This document shows positions 39,277 through 46,945 of a DNA stretch of 64,000 nt, piece after piece. Under the pieces are notes generated by a model, which worked only from the letters and a program-made list of their open reading frames with translations, did not search any database and was not told where the DNA came from. Where the stretch lies: positions 2,666,501 to 2,730,500 of the forward strand of contig NZ_CP016027.1 in assembly GCF_001663815.1 (NCBI RefSeq), given 5' to 3'. The position numbers were made by a program, and so were the translations under genes. The stretch is from Halothiobacillus diazotrophicus (GTDB taxonomy: Bacteria > Pseudomonadota > Gammaproteobacteria > Halothiobacillales > Halothiobacillaceae). Position 1 is the first letter of the stretch. Each line of letters begins with the position of its first letter.

Positions 39277-39681
39277 TTACCGCCAGCGGCCCTGCCGCCA
39301 CCGCCAGTCGTCCCGATCGCCGTGGCGGCCGTGTTCCCAGCGCCCCGGCTCCCAGCGCGCGTGGGTGTGGGGCGGCCGTGCCCAGTAGCCGCTCCGCCAG
39401 ACCCAGTGATTGCGCCAAGTCCAGGCGCCTGGAATCCAGACCATGCCGACAGCCGGTGCGACGCCGATCACCTCGACGCGAGGGCGCGGTGGCTCCTGAT
39501 ACACCGTGACGTAGCCGACTTCGGGCGCGACTGGGGCGACGTAGGCTGTCGGGTACGGCTGGTAGGGATAGGCGACGAAACAGCCGCCGAGACCGAGGCT
39601 GAGTGCGACCAGGGTGCCCGTGATCGCGATGCGGCGGGTGCGAGCTGGAAAGCCCGCCAAAAGCGAAGAAGATGTATTCAT
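39277..39681 (-). CDS. small lipoprotein with WXXGXW repeats
   Basis: The 134-residue lipoprotein (lipobox LGGC) has a Tyr/Pro-rich middle and three WXXGXW units: WIPGAW, WRSGYW and WEPGRW. It ends in a basic Arg/Trp/His tail. Repeats of this kind occur in the BcpO-related and YXWGXW families of envelope proteins. The function is not established. It follows the tolC-like gene on the same strand in the opposite direction of reading order, with 154 bases between. A possible operator lies upstream at 39754-39770. Confidence 0.75.
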   Translation of the reverse strand: MNTSSSLLAGFPARTRRIAITGTLVALSLGLGGCFVAYPYQPYPTAYVAPVAPEVGYVTVYQEPPRPRVEVIGVAPAVGMVWIPGAWTWRNHWVWRSGYWARPPHTHARWEPGRWEHGRHGDRDDWRWRQGRWR

Positions 39682-39753
39682 AACAAGAACCTTTCATCGG
39701 GTGACGATTCAAGCCTATGTCACGATCCAGGTCGTGGGTAGCGCGATAACGTT

Positions 39754-39770
39754 AATCGTCTGTAACGATT
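39754..39770. promoter_or_regulatory. possible operator palindrome
   Basis: AATCGT and ACGATT pair as a 6-5-6 inverted repeat, with TAAC/GTTA flanks, in the divergent region between the WXXGXW lipoprotein and the DUF4396 gene. The protein that would bind it is unknown. Confidence 0.35.
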
Positions 39771-39920
39771 GGTTACGGGCGCCGTCGATTCATTCACGTG
39801 AGCATGAGGCGGTCTTGGCATTGTGTTCGGTGAAATGGGCGCGTTTCGTTTCCTACACTTGGGATGGGTGGGATCCGCTGCAGGATCGATAGGGTTCATC
39901 CAATGAAGGAGGTTCGTCCG

Positions 39921-40619
39921 ATGGCTGACTGGTTGACGCTTCTGGCATTCATCTCTCTGATTCTGGCGATTCTGTCCGCTTTGATTATCGTCATCGACAT
40001 TTTCTCGGGTTATCGGCAACACATGTGGATCATGAACGTCGTTTGGCCCGTGACGGCCCTTTATGCCGGACCATTGGCCCTCTGGGCCTATTTTTCGGTC
40101 GGACGTCTCTCTTCGCACCGGGTGATGCAGACGGACAAGGCGAACGGCAATCAGCCAAGGGCAAGGCACAAACCATATTGGCAATCGATCGGGCTGGCAG
40201 CAACGCATTGCGGTAGCGGCTGCACGCTGGGTGATCTGCTGGCCGAAGGAATCGTGATGTCCTGGGTTCCCTTCACGCTCTTCGGTCACCAGATTTTCGC
40301 GACCTGGGTCGTGGATTTCATCCTCGCATTTCTGATCGGTATCGCCTTCCAGTATTTCACCATCGTGCCGATGAAACACCTGACGCCGATGCAAGGGCTG
40401 ATTGCCGCCGTCAAGGCAGATACCCTGTCGCTGACTGCCTGGCAGGTCGGGATGTACGGTTGGATGGCGGTGGCTACTTTTCTGATCTTCGGGCAGGCGT
40501 TGCGCGCCGACAGTCCGATTTTCTGGTTCATGATGCAGATTGCGATGCTTTTTGGCTTTGCAACAAGTTATCCAGTCAACTGGTGGCTGGTTCGGGCTGG
40601 GATCAAGGAAACCATGTAG
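39921..40619 (+). CDS. DUF4396 family membrane protein
   Basis: The 232-residue integral membrane protein has about six hydrophobic segments. After the first two helices comes the family motif ATHCGSGCTLGDLLAEGI, with His and two Cys. Further segments are FTIVPMKHLTPMQGLIAAVKADTLSLTAWQVGMYG and WWLVRAGIKETM. The near-perfect ribosome-binding site AAGGAGGT lies 7 bases before ATG 39921. The function of the family is not known; the HCxSGC motif suggests metal or redox use. It is followed 222 bases later by the DUF4395 gene on the same strand. Confidence 0.82.
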   Translation: MADWLTLLAFISLILAILSALIIVIDIFSGYRQHMWIMNVVWPVTALYAGPLALWAYFSVGRLSSHRVMQTDKANGNQPRARHKPYWQSIGLAATHCGSGCTLGDLLAEGIVMSWVPFTLFGHQIFATWVVDFILAFLIGIAFQYFTIVPMKHLTPMQGLIAAVKADTLSLTAWQVGMYGWMAVATFLIFGQALRADSPIFWFMMQIAMLFGFATSYPVNWWLVRAGIKETM

Positions 40620-40841
40620 TCGAATCGATTGACGTACCGTTAGGCGTTCAGGCAGATAGGTGGCTAACTATCCCGCATAAGCAGGCTCAATTAGAAATTC
40701 CTGATCAATCGGATCATCCTGATGTCCGAGTAAAAGACGCAATTATTAGAAGAACCCCGATCGATTCCGCATTGCGCCTGGCCGCGTGTCAGGCACGCGT
40801 GATCGGCACGGCGTTCACGATCAGGTTCAGGAGCAGTCCAA

Positions 40842-41627
40842 ATGTGGCAGACCATCAAAAACCTGTGGTTTCAGGATCCGTCCGGGAAACCCGTGTTCAT
40901 CAATGAAACCGCCGTGCGCATCCGGGCCGGCATGCTGCTGGCGATTCCGTTGTACATGGGGCTGACCCTCTGGTCCGCCATTTTCGGCGGGCACTGGATC
41001 GTCGACGGCAACAGCCTGCACGACACGCTGGATACGGACTGGGACGGCCACATCATCTATACCGCGAACGTGATCCGGCGGACCTGGGACTACACGATCC
41101 AGACCTACGTTCTGCTCTATGCCCTGTTCGAGATGTTGTCCGGAATGTTCGTCTGGTCGTCGCGCCTGTCGCCCACCATCCTGCTTTCCAGCTTTCTGGC
41201 GCGGAACCACCATGCCGTGTGGAAGCCCCTGACGCCCAAGCGTTACGCCTGGCTGCTCGGGTCGTTCATGATCGTCCTGTGTCTGATCTTCTTCAATCCG
41301 GATACCTTCGCGGATTGGGTCAACAGGATTCTGGGCCATGCCGTGTTGCCGGATACCAGTCAGTTCATGGCGTACTGGATTCCGCTGCTGGTGTTCGTCT
41401 GTATCGCCTTCATGTGGCTTGAAGCCATCATCGGCTTCTGTGTCGGCTGCAAGATCCACTGGTTGCTGGTGAAGCTGGGCGTGCACAAGGAGGAATGCCT
41501 GGCCTGCAACAACATCGACTGGGACGAGATCGCCCGGCGCAAGGCTCGGAAAGATGCCGAGTCCGCGTTTCAGCAGGAAGCCCGTAAAACGCCCGAGTCA
41601 AACTCATCCAAGTCTGACCACGCCTGA
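40842..41627 (+). CDS. DUF4395-like membrane protein
   Basis: The 261-residue membrane protein has about five hydrophobic stretches and the DUF4395 signature EAIIGFCVGCKIHWLLVKLG. It carries a second CxxC (CLACNN) in the C-terminal cytoplasmic tail. The early segment NETAVRIRAGMLLAIPLYMGL also fits the family. The two CxxC pairs suggest a thiol or metal role, but none is established. The start at 40842 (MWQTIKNLWF) follows AGGAGCA. Its neighbour is the DUF4396 gene, and both share conserved Cys motifs in membrane proteins. Confidence 0.72.
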   Translation: MWQTIKNLWFQDPSGKPVFINETAVRIRAGMLLAIPLYMGLTLWSAIFGGHWIVDGNSLHDTLDTDWDGHIIYTANVIRRTWDYTIQTYVLLYALFEMLSGMFVWSSRLSPTILLSSFLARNHHAVWKPLTPKRYAWLLGSFMIVLCLIFFNPDTFADWVNRILGHAVLPDTSQFMAYWIPLLVFVCIAFMWLEAIIGFCVGCKIHWLLVKLGVHKEECLACNNIDWDEIARRKARKDAESAFQQEARKTPESNSSKSDHA

Positions 41628-41713
41628 TCGAGGTTGGCCGTTCCCTTCCCCCGACGCCCTGGCATGAGCCGGGACGGTCGGGCTTCCTGCCGGTAAGACG
41701 AGCGCGATAGCGC

Positions 41714-42421
41714 TCAGGGGCAATGGACCGGCAGCCGCGTCTCCAGCCGGATTTCGTTCACTCCGACGGTCGCACGGTAGGCCAGGGCCTCGACGCCGGC
41801 GTCGAGCGCCGTTCGTAACGCTGCGCCATAGGCTGGGTCGATGTCGTCCGCCGGACGGACTTCCCGGGCGTCTTCGCGCTGCACGCAGAAGAGGATCACC
41901 GCCCGCTGACCCTGTGCCGCCATCTGTGCCAATTCCCGCAGGTGCTTGGTGCCGCGGGCGCTCACGGCATCCGGGAAGCGGGCGAGGCCCTTTTCGACGA
42001 GGGTGACGCTCTTCACCTCGACCCAGCAGTCGGGGCGTTGGCCATCCGTCAGCAACAGGTCGATTCGGGAGCGCTCGCTGCCGTAGCGCACTTCGCTGCG
42101 GATCGACCCATAGCCCCCCAGTTCCGTGACGATGCCTGTCTCGATACCCTCGCGCACCAGACGGTTGGCGCGCAGGGTATTGATGCCGACCCGCACGCCG
42201 GGCTCGGCTTCCACGAGTTCCCAGGTCAGGGAATATTTGCGGCGCGGGTTCTCCGATTCGCTCAGCCAGACGGTCGACCCCGGCGTGCTGCAGCCGGTCA
42301 TGGCACCGGTGTTGGACGAGTGGGCGGTGACGATCCGGCCGTCCGGAAGCGCCACATCGGCCAGAAAGCGCTGGTAGCGGCGCAGCAGGGTGCCTGTCAG
42401 CAGTGGCCGGTCGAAGGTCAT
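41714..42421 (-). CDS. sfsA: SfsA-family DNA/RNA nuclease
   Basis: The 235-residue protein has the SfsA pattern: RRYQRFLADVALPDGRIVTAHSSNTGAMTGC, the RKYSLTWELVE loop, GVRVGINTLRANRLV and RIDLLLTD, then WVEVKSVTL and FPDAVSARGTKHLREL. The PD-(D/E)XK-like acids are in ERSRIDLLL and VEVKS. It was first named for sugar-fermentation stimulation in E. coli and is now seen as a nuclease family. It begins 7 bases after the BCCT transporter stop, so they share a transcript. Confidence 0.93.
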   Translation of the reverse strand: MTFDRPLLTGTLLRRYQRFLADVALPDGRIVTAHSSNTGAMTGCSTPGSTVWLSESENPRRKYSLTWELVEAEPGVRVGINTLRANRLVREGIETGIVTELGGYGSIRSEVRYGSERSRIDLLLTDGQRPDCWVEVKSVTLVEKGLARFPDAVSARGTKHLRELAQMAAQGQRAVILFCVQREDAREVRPADDIDPAYGAALRTALDAGVEALAYRATVGVNEIRLETRLPVHCP

Positions 42422-42428
42422 GACCCGG

Positions 42429-44477
42429 TCACGGCCGGGACGACGGGCCCGGCTCGTCCTCGTCGTTCATCTTCCAGGGCAGGATGCCGGGCGAGGTGTG
42501 CAGGAAGTGCATGTACTTCTCGAACTGGTCGAGGATGTCGCTGATGAGCTGGTCCCGGTCGTAGCCGAACACGTCGTAGGCGCGGCCGCCCCGGCGCAGG
42601 TGAACCTCGGCGCGGAAGTACTGCTCGTCGCCGTCGAGGCTGCGATCCATTTCCGGGAAGGCGAACGAGGGTTTGGCGAACCCGCGTAGCCGCACTTCGT
42701 ACTCGAAGGCCATGCCGCCGGGATGGACGACGGACAGACCGGCGCGGCAGCGCGTGTCGTCGAACCGGGCCGTCACCGGCCAGCCCCGGCGGTGCAACTC
42801 CTGGCTGACGGCATCGATCGCGGGATAGGCCGTTTCCTGGATGAAGTCGGATACGGCGTCGCGGGTGGGGAAGTCCAGGAGGTTGCCGATCCGTTTCTGC
42901 CAGTGGTCCGTCTCGTAGAGTCGTCCATGACGACCGGCATTCATGTGATGCTGGAGGCTGACTTCCCGATGGGTTTCGATCTCGAGCGCACGCCACATGC
43001 CCACGGCGGCGATCAGCATGATGACGGCGAAAGGCAGGGCGGAGGTGATCGAGGCGGTCTGCAGCGCGCCCAGGCCACCGGCCAGCAGCAGCACGGCGGC
43101 GACGGCGCCTTGCAGGGTCGCCCAGAAGATGCGTTGCCAGACCGGGGTTTTCGCCAGCCCGCCCGAGGCCAGGGAATCGATGACGAGCGCGCCGGAGTCC
43201 GCCGAGGTCACGAAGAAGGTCACGATCAGCACGATGGTCAGGAAGGCGGTGAGACTGGTCAGCGGCAGGTGCTCGAAGAGCTTGAACAGGGCGATGGCCT
43301 TGTTGGCCTGGACCTGATCGATCAGGTGCGTATAACCGTCGACCATGATGGCGTGCAGGGCCGTATCGCCAAACACGGAGAACCAGAAGAAGGTGAAGAA
43401 GGTCGGCACGAACATCACGCCGAACACGAATTGCCGGATGGTACGGCCCCGGCTGATCTTGGCAATGAACAGGCCGACGAAGGGCGCCCAGGCGATCGTC
43501 CAGCCGAAGATGAACAGCGTCCAGTTGTCGATCCAGTCGCCGTCGGAATAGGCCTGCAGGTTGAAGGTGCGTTCGACGATGTTGCTGAGGTAGCTGCCGG
43601 TGTTCTGCACGAAGGCCTTGAGGATGAACAGCGTCGGTCCCACGGCAAACACGAAGAGCACGAGCGCGATGGCCAGGAGCATGTTGATCTGCGAGAGTCG
43701 CTTGATGCCGGCATCCATGCCCGCCACCACCGAGAGCGTCGCCAGGGCGGTGATCAGGGCAATGGCGACGATCTGCACCGTGATATCGACGGGAATGCCC
43801 GGCCAGAGATAATGCAGGCCCGCATTCAGCTGGGCGACGGAGAGCCCCAGCGTGGTGGCGATGCCGAACATCGTGCCGAGAATGGCGAACACGTCGACGG
43901 TATGACCGATGGGGCCGTGGATGCGTTCGCCGATCAGCGGGTACAGCGCCGAGCGCATCGACAGCGGCAGGCCGTGGCGGAAGCCGAAATAGGCCAGCAC
44001 CAGACCGGTGAGTCCGTAGATGGCCCAGATGTGGAAACCCCAGTGAAAGAACGTGATCTGCATGGAGAGCCGTGCCGCCTCGATTGTTTCCGGGGTGCCA
44101 TTGGGCGGCGCGGCATAGTGCAACACCGGTTCAGCCACGCCGAAGAACAGCAGGGCGATGCCGTAGCCGGCGGAAAACAGCATCGCGAACCAGGCCGGGA
44201 AGCTGTACTCCGGTTCCGCATGGTCCGGCCCGAGCTTGATCCGCCCCCAGGGCGAGAGCGCCACCGCAACGATGAAGATCAGGAACAGGGCGACGGCCAG
44301 CATGTAGAACCAGCCGAAATCGTCGGTGATGAAGGCCAGGGTCGCGGAGAAGGCCTTGCCGGCCTGTTCGGGGTTGGCGACGGTACCGATCACCAGCAGG
44401 GCGATGACGATGACGGCGGGGATGAAAACGGGCAGCAGCAACGTGCTGGATTTGTGATTTGGAATAGGGGCTTGCAT
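42429..44477 (-). CDS. betT: BCCT-family choline/betaine transporter (BetT-like)
   Basis: The 682-residue protein has twelve TM helices followed by a cytoplasmic C-terminal domain of about 180 residues, as in E. coli BetT (677). The BCCT signature in TM8-loop reads FGWTIAWAPFVGLFIAKISRGRTIRQF. The aromatic box residues expected for quaternary ammonium binding are present in part (HWGFHIWAIYGLTG). ATG 44477 has GGAATC upstream; the open frame to 44525 is longer but without a good site. Uptake of choline for glycine-betaine osmoprotection is the inferred role; the exact substrate is not proven. Confidence 0.88.
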   Translation of the reverse strand: MQAPIPNHKSSTLLLPVFIPAVIVIALLVIGTVANPEQAGKAFSATLAFITDDFGWFYMLAVALFLIFIVAVALSPWGRIKLGPDHAEPEYSFPAWFAMLFSAGYGIALLFFGVAEPVLHYAAPPNGTPETIEAARLSMQITFFHWGFHIWAIYGLTGLVLAYFGFRHGLPLSMRSALYPLIGERIHGPIGHTVDVFAILGTMFGIATTLGLSVAQLNAGLHYLWPGIPVDITVQIVAIALITALATLSVVAGMDAGIKRLSQINMLLAIALVLFVFAVGPTLFILKAFVQNTGSYLSNIVERTFNLQAYSDGDWIDNWTLFIFGWTIAWAPFVGLFIAKISRGRTIRQFVFGVMFVPTFFTFFWFSVFGDTALHAIMVDGYTHLIDQVQANKAIALFKLFEHLPLTSLTAFLTIVLIVTFFVTSADSGALVIDSLASGGLAKTPVWQRIFWATLQGAVAAVLLLAGGLGALQTASITSALPFAVIMLIAAVGMWRALEIETHREVSLQHHMNAGRHGRLYETDHWQKRIGNLLDFPTRDAVSDFIQETAYPAIDAVSQELHRRGWPVTARFDDTRCRAGLSVVHPGGMAFEYEVRLRGFAKPSFAFPEMDRSLDGDEQYFRAEVHLRRGGRAYDVFGYDRDQLISDILDQFEKYMHFLHTSPGILPWKMNDEDEPGPSSRP

Positions 44478-44618
44478 CGTTCGGGATTCCAGGTGTTGTG
44501 CCGGGTCTGCCGCGCGGAAAGGCACGACCTGCCGCTACACGGTGGGCGAAAGCGCCTGCCATCCTAACCCGATCCGGGCGGGGGTGAAACCGCCACGCCC
44601 GCACAGTCGGGCCTTTTC

Positions 44619-44831
44619 TTAGTGCGGAGCCGTATGCCCATCGTAGGTGAACTGGCTGGTGTGCCCGGTCTGCTTGTCGGTGATCTCGATCAATCGGTCG
44701 GCGGCATCCCACTGGTAGGTGTGGGAGCCGTCGCTGAGCAGATTGCCATTGGCATCGTACTGGTAGTCGGTCTTACCGTCGGTCTTGGTTTGATTGAGAG
44801 CGTTGACGGTGACGGCTGTTCCGTCAATGGC
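44619..44831 (-). pseudogene. third Rhs core fragment (remnant tip stub)
   Basis: The open frame lies between in-frame stops at 44832-44834 and 44619-44621. It encodes an Rhs YD-repeat fragment that reads DGTAVTVNALNQTKTDGKT, YDANGNLLSDGSHTYQWDAADRLIEIT and QTGHTSQFTYDG, then ends abruptly with HTAPH. It has no start codon and no RBS. It is a copy of the 5' end of the cassette at 45585-46463 and appears to be the remains of a third displaced toxin cassette. Confidence 0.8.
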
Positions 44832-44922
44832 TTACTTGGTTATATGCATCGACTGGTAGCCATATTTGGAAATCAGCAGATTCTGCAAAACCATAAATCA
44901 ATGACTCTGACCCTTTTGATTC
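44637..44922. repeat. 286-bp direct repeat, copy 1
   Basis: This copy matches 46269-46554 base for base, with two substitutions seen (at the AATCGG/AGTCGG and TTCTGC/TTCAGC positions). It includes about 195 bases of Rhs coding sequence and about 90 bases of non-coding linker containing, on the minus strand, GGGTCAGAGTCATTGATTT. Confidence 0.9.
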
Positions 44923-45240
44923 ATACTTTTGATTCCAGGTGAAACGGAAATCAAGATACAACTCCGAGATCTACGTTACAGACTACGAGCTGCATTGAAT
45001 CGCCGTTTTGGCCGTGAATGTCGGCAGTGATCAATTCCGTAGCCCACCCATCCAGATACTGGACCTGATAGAAGCAGTACAGACTGGGATTTCAATTATT
45101 GATCGATTAACTTTTTATGAAGTTAGTAACTCCCTGTATCCACTGGCACGGTGGACAGCCTTGTCCTCCAAATAAATGAATCCGACCCCATTGATCCACA
45201 AGCATGACACATTCAAATCCCGGATCTATTTTGCACGGAA
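44923..45240. other. AT-rich spacer after the second immunity candidate, no gene recognised
   Basis: The 318 bases between the imm-2 stop and repeat copy 1 hold no convincing gene. Base composition is clearly AT-richer than the surrounding chromosome. It contains AATGAATCCGACCCCA (45175-45190), whose minus-strand reading GGGGTCGGATTCATT resembles the GGGTCAGAGTCATT phrase of the linker repeats. It may be decayed toxin/immunity sequence. Confidence 0.5.
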
Positions 45241-45591
45241 TTAACCAGGTGAAAAATGCGTCCATTCCTTTGGCATTTTAACTATTGACGAGGGGGAGTC
45301 TTTATATATTTCTATTTCTTTGCACATCCCATCTATCACATGAAGTAGCACATGCACTAGAATTCCATCTTCATCCTCACCCCATATCTCGGTGGGCACT
45401 CTGTGTGTCACAGACGCGGAATGCGTAACGCTCGGCTTCAACTCTAGGCTCCCATAGGAATCAATGGCTCTTACATTACAGTTTCGCAGCTGCATCTCAA
45501 CCTCTCTCCGTCCAACAAAATCATTGGCCAGAAGTTCTCTTATCAAGGTTTCTTCTTGATCAGATGTTTGTCTAAATTCTGTATTCACCAT
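45241..45591 (-). CDS. immunity-protein candidate for the displaced Rhs toxin (DUF6984-like)
   Basis: The 116-residue protein begins MVNTEFRQTSDQEETLIRELL, with a polar alpha/beta middle (GEDEDGILVHVLLHVIDG) and no signal. The opening T-x-x-E-x-x-LI-x-x-LL and acidic C-terminal half recall the DUF6984 family, though I hold this at moderate confidence. Its ATG lies inside the end of the toxin frame (TTTCCCATGGTGA), the overlap expected for a toxin-immunity pair. It is more AT-rich than the chromosome average. It probably neutralises the tip encoded just upstream. Confidence 0.6.
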   Translation of the reverse strand: MVNTEFRQTSDQEETLIRELLANDFVGRREVEMQLRNCNVRAIDSYGSLELKPSVTHSASVTHRVPTEIWGEDEDGILVHVLLHVIDGMCKEIEIYKDSPSSIVKMPKEWTHFSPG

Positions 45592-46463
45592 GGGAAATAT
45601 GTTCCAACATGTACACCGCCACCAAGCGGCATGGCACGGTACTGAATTGAAATTCCATTAATATTAATGACCCCCCAAAAACCGCAGCCGGGAGTCGTGT
45701 ATGGCATTATAGGAAGAATTGCCCCTGTTATTGCGCTTTCAACCGCAGTTGAACTAAGCCCAGTGCCAGCAAGGTGTCTTGCGCCATGCCCAAATGTAAC
45801 AGCCAATCCATAAGGGTCACTTTGCGTAAGAGGGTTTCCCAAAGAGTAACTGTAGAGATTGATTCCCCCAAGTTCGCGAATTGGATCGCGCGACAACCAC
45901 CGAGCCGTCTCAGGGTTATAAGCTCGATAAGTCGCCAGATACAGCCCTGACTCGGTGTGTGCGTACAGCCCCGCGTATTGATAATCAGGCAGGGTGCCTT
46001 GGTGTTGAATAACCTTGCCGTAGCTGTCGTAGCCGAGTCGTCCAACAACTTGGCCCTGGTTATTCACCAGAGCAACTACGCTGCCCACCTGATCCTGAGC
46101 GTAGTACAGCGGCTGGCTTCCTTGCAGTTCGCCTTCGTTGTAGTAGCGGGCCTGCACCGTATCGCTGCTGTCGCGCTTCTCGCAGAGGCGTTCGCCGCAC
46201 CACAGGAACTTCGTGGTGACCGGGGTGCCACCCTGACCGGTTTCCGTATCGCTGAGGCGTCGATTGAACCCATCGTAGGTGAACTGGCTGGTGTGCCCGG
46301 TCTGCTTGTCGGTGATCTCGATCAGTCGGTCGGCGGCATCCCACTGGTAGGTGTGGGAGCCGTCGCTGAGCAGATTGCCATTGGCATCGTACTGGTAGTC
46401 GGTCTTACCGTCGGTCTTGGTTTGATTGAGAGCGTTGACGGTGACGGCTGTTCCGTCAATGGC
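45585..46463 (-). CDS. displaced Rhs core and alternative C-terminal toxin cassette (no start codon)
   Basis: The frame is open from the in-frame TAA at 46464-46466 to the stop at 45585 but contains no credible start; a GTG at 46157 is the first possible one. It encodes YD repeats, the core motif SRDPIRELGGINLYSYSLGNPLTQSDPYGL and then a tip of about 70 residues, AVTFGHGARHLAGTGLSS through GGGVHVGTYFPW. The core is about 90% like the main gene, whereas the tip is unrelated to the main tip. His residues in HGARHL and VHVGTY would suit a nuclease, but the fold is unproven. It is probably silent until recombined onto the full-length gene. Confidence 0.8.
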   Translation of the reverse strand, partial: AIDGTAVTVNALNQTKTDGKTDYQYDANGNLLSDGSHTYQWDAADRLIEITDKQTGHTSQFTYDGFNRRLSDTETGQGGTPVTTKFLWCGERLCEKRDSSDTVQARYYNEGELQGSQPLYYAQDQVGSVVALVNNQGQVVGRLGYDSYGKVIQHQGTLPDYQYAGLYAHTESGLYLATYRAYNPETARWLSRDPIRELGGINLYSYSLGNPLTQSDPYGLAVTFGHGARHLAGTGLSSTAVESAITGAILPIMPYTTPGCGFWGVININGISIQYRAMPLGGGVHVGTYFPW

Positions 46464-46554
46464 TTACTTGGTTATATGCATCGACTGGTAGCCATATTTG
46501 GAAATCAGCAGATTCAGCAAAACCATAAATCAATGACTCTGACCCTTTTGATTC
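46269..46554. repeat. 286-bp direct repeat, copy 2
   Basis: This is the partner of 44637-44922 at an offset of 1632 bases. Its left part is the 5' end of the displaced cassette, and its right part is a linker ending 6 bases from the stop of the imm-1 gene at 46561. Confidence 0.9.
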
Positions 46555-46560
46555 TGTCGG

Positions 46561-46938
46561 CTAAAAGGAGGAATCAGCTATACTCATCACTCTTTTCCAG
46601 ACTTCGTCTGCAATATTGTTCTGCCACATCGCACCTAACATTTTTTTAAACTGTAAATCATTTTTTGCTTGCTTTTCAATTGTCTCTATGAATCTTGGCC
46701 CATGCTGAGATAAAAGATCTTCCAAAGGGCCTGCGGCAAGATTCGCAAGAATAATTTCTGAGCCGTCGGTTCTCCTGATCTCCTCAATCAAATCCCAGCA
46801 TAGATCTGGATTTGTGTCGCACAAATCTGATAAAGCCGTAAAAGCCCAAAAGTTATCAATGTACTCCGGAGATTTTTCTTGCGCATGATGAAGAGAAATC
46901 CAAGCTGTTACAAGTTTTGTTTTGTCTATATCTAGCAT
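46561..46938 (-). CDS. immunity-protein candidate of the main Rhs toxin (DUF6869-like)
   Basis: The 125-residue protein starts 7 bases after the rhs stop, the normal position for an Rhs immunity gene. It reads MLDIDKTKLVTAWISLHHAQEK, then FWAFTALSDLCDTNPDLCWDLIEEIRR, LANLAAGPLEDLLSQHGPRFIETIE and MWQNNIADEVWKRVM. The LAAGPLEDLLxxHG and MWQN.I.DEVW elements match the DUF6869 family as I know it. It is all-helical in appearance with no signal peptide. Base composition is AT-rich. The upstream frame to 47160 is a shadow of rhs. Confidence 0.65.
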   Translation of the reverse strand: MLDIDKTKLVTAWISLHHAQEKSPEYIDNFWAFTALSDLCDTNPDLCWDLIEEIRRTDGSEIILANLAAGPLEDLLSQHGPRFIETIEKQAKNDLQFKKMLGAMWQNNIADEVWKRVMSIADSSF

Positions 46939-46945
46939 AGTTAAA

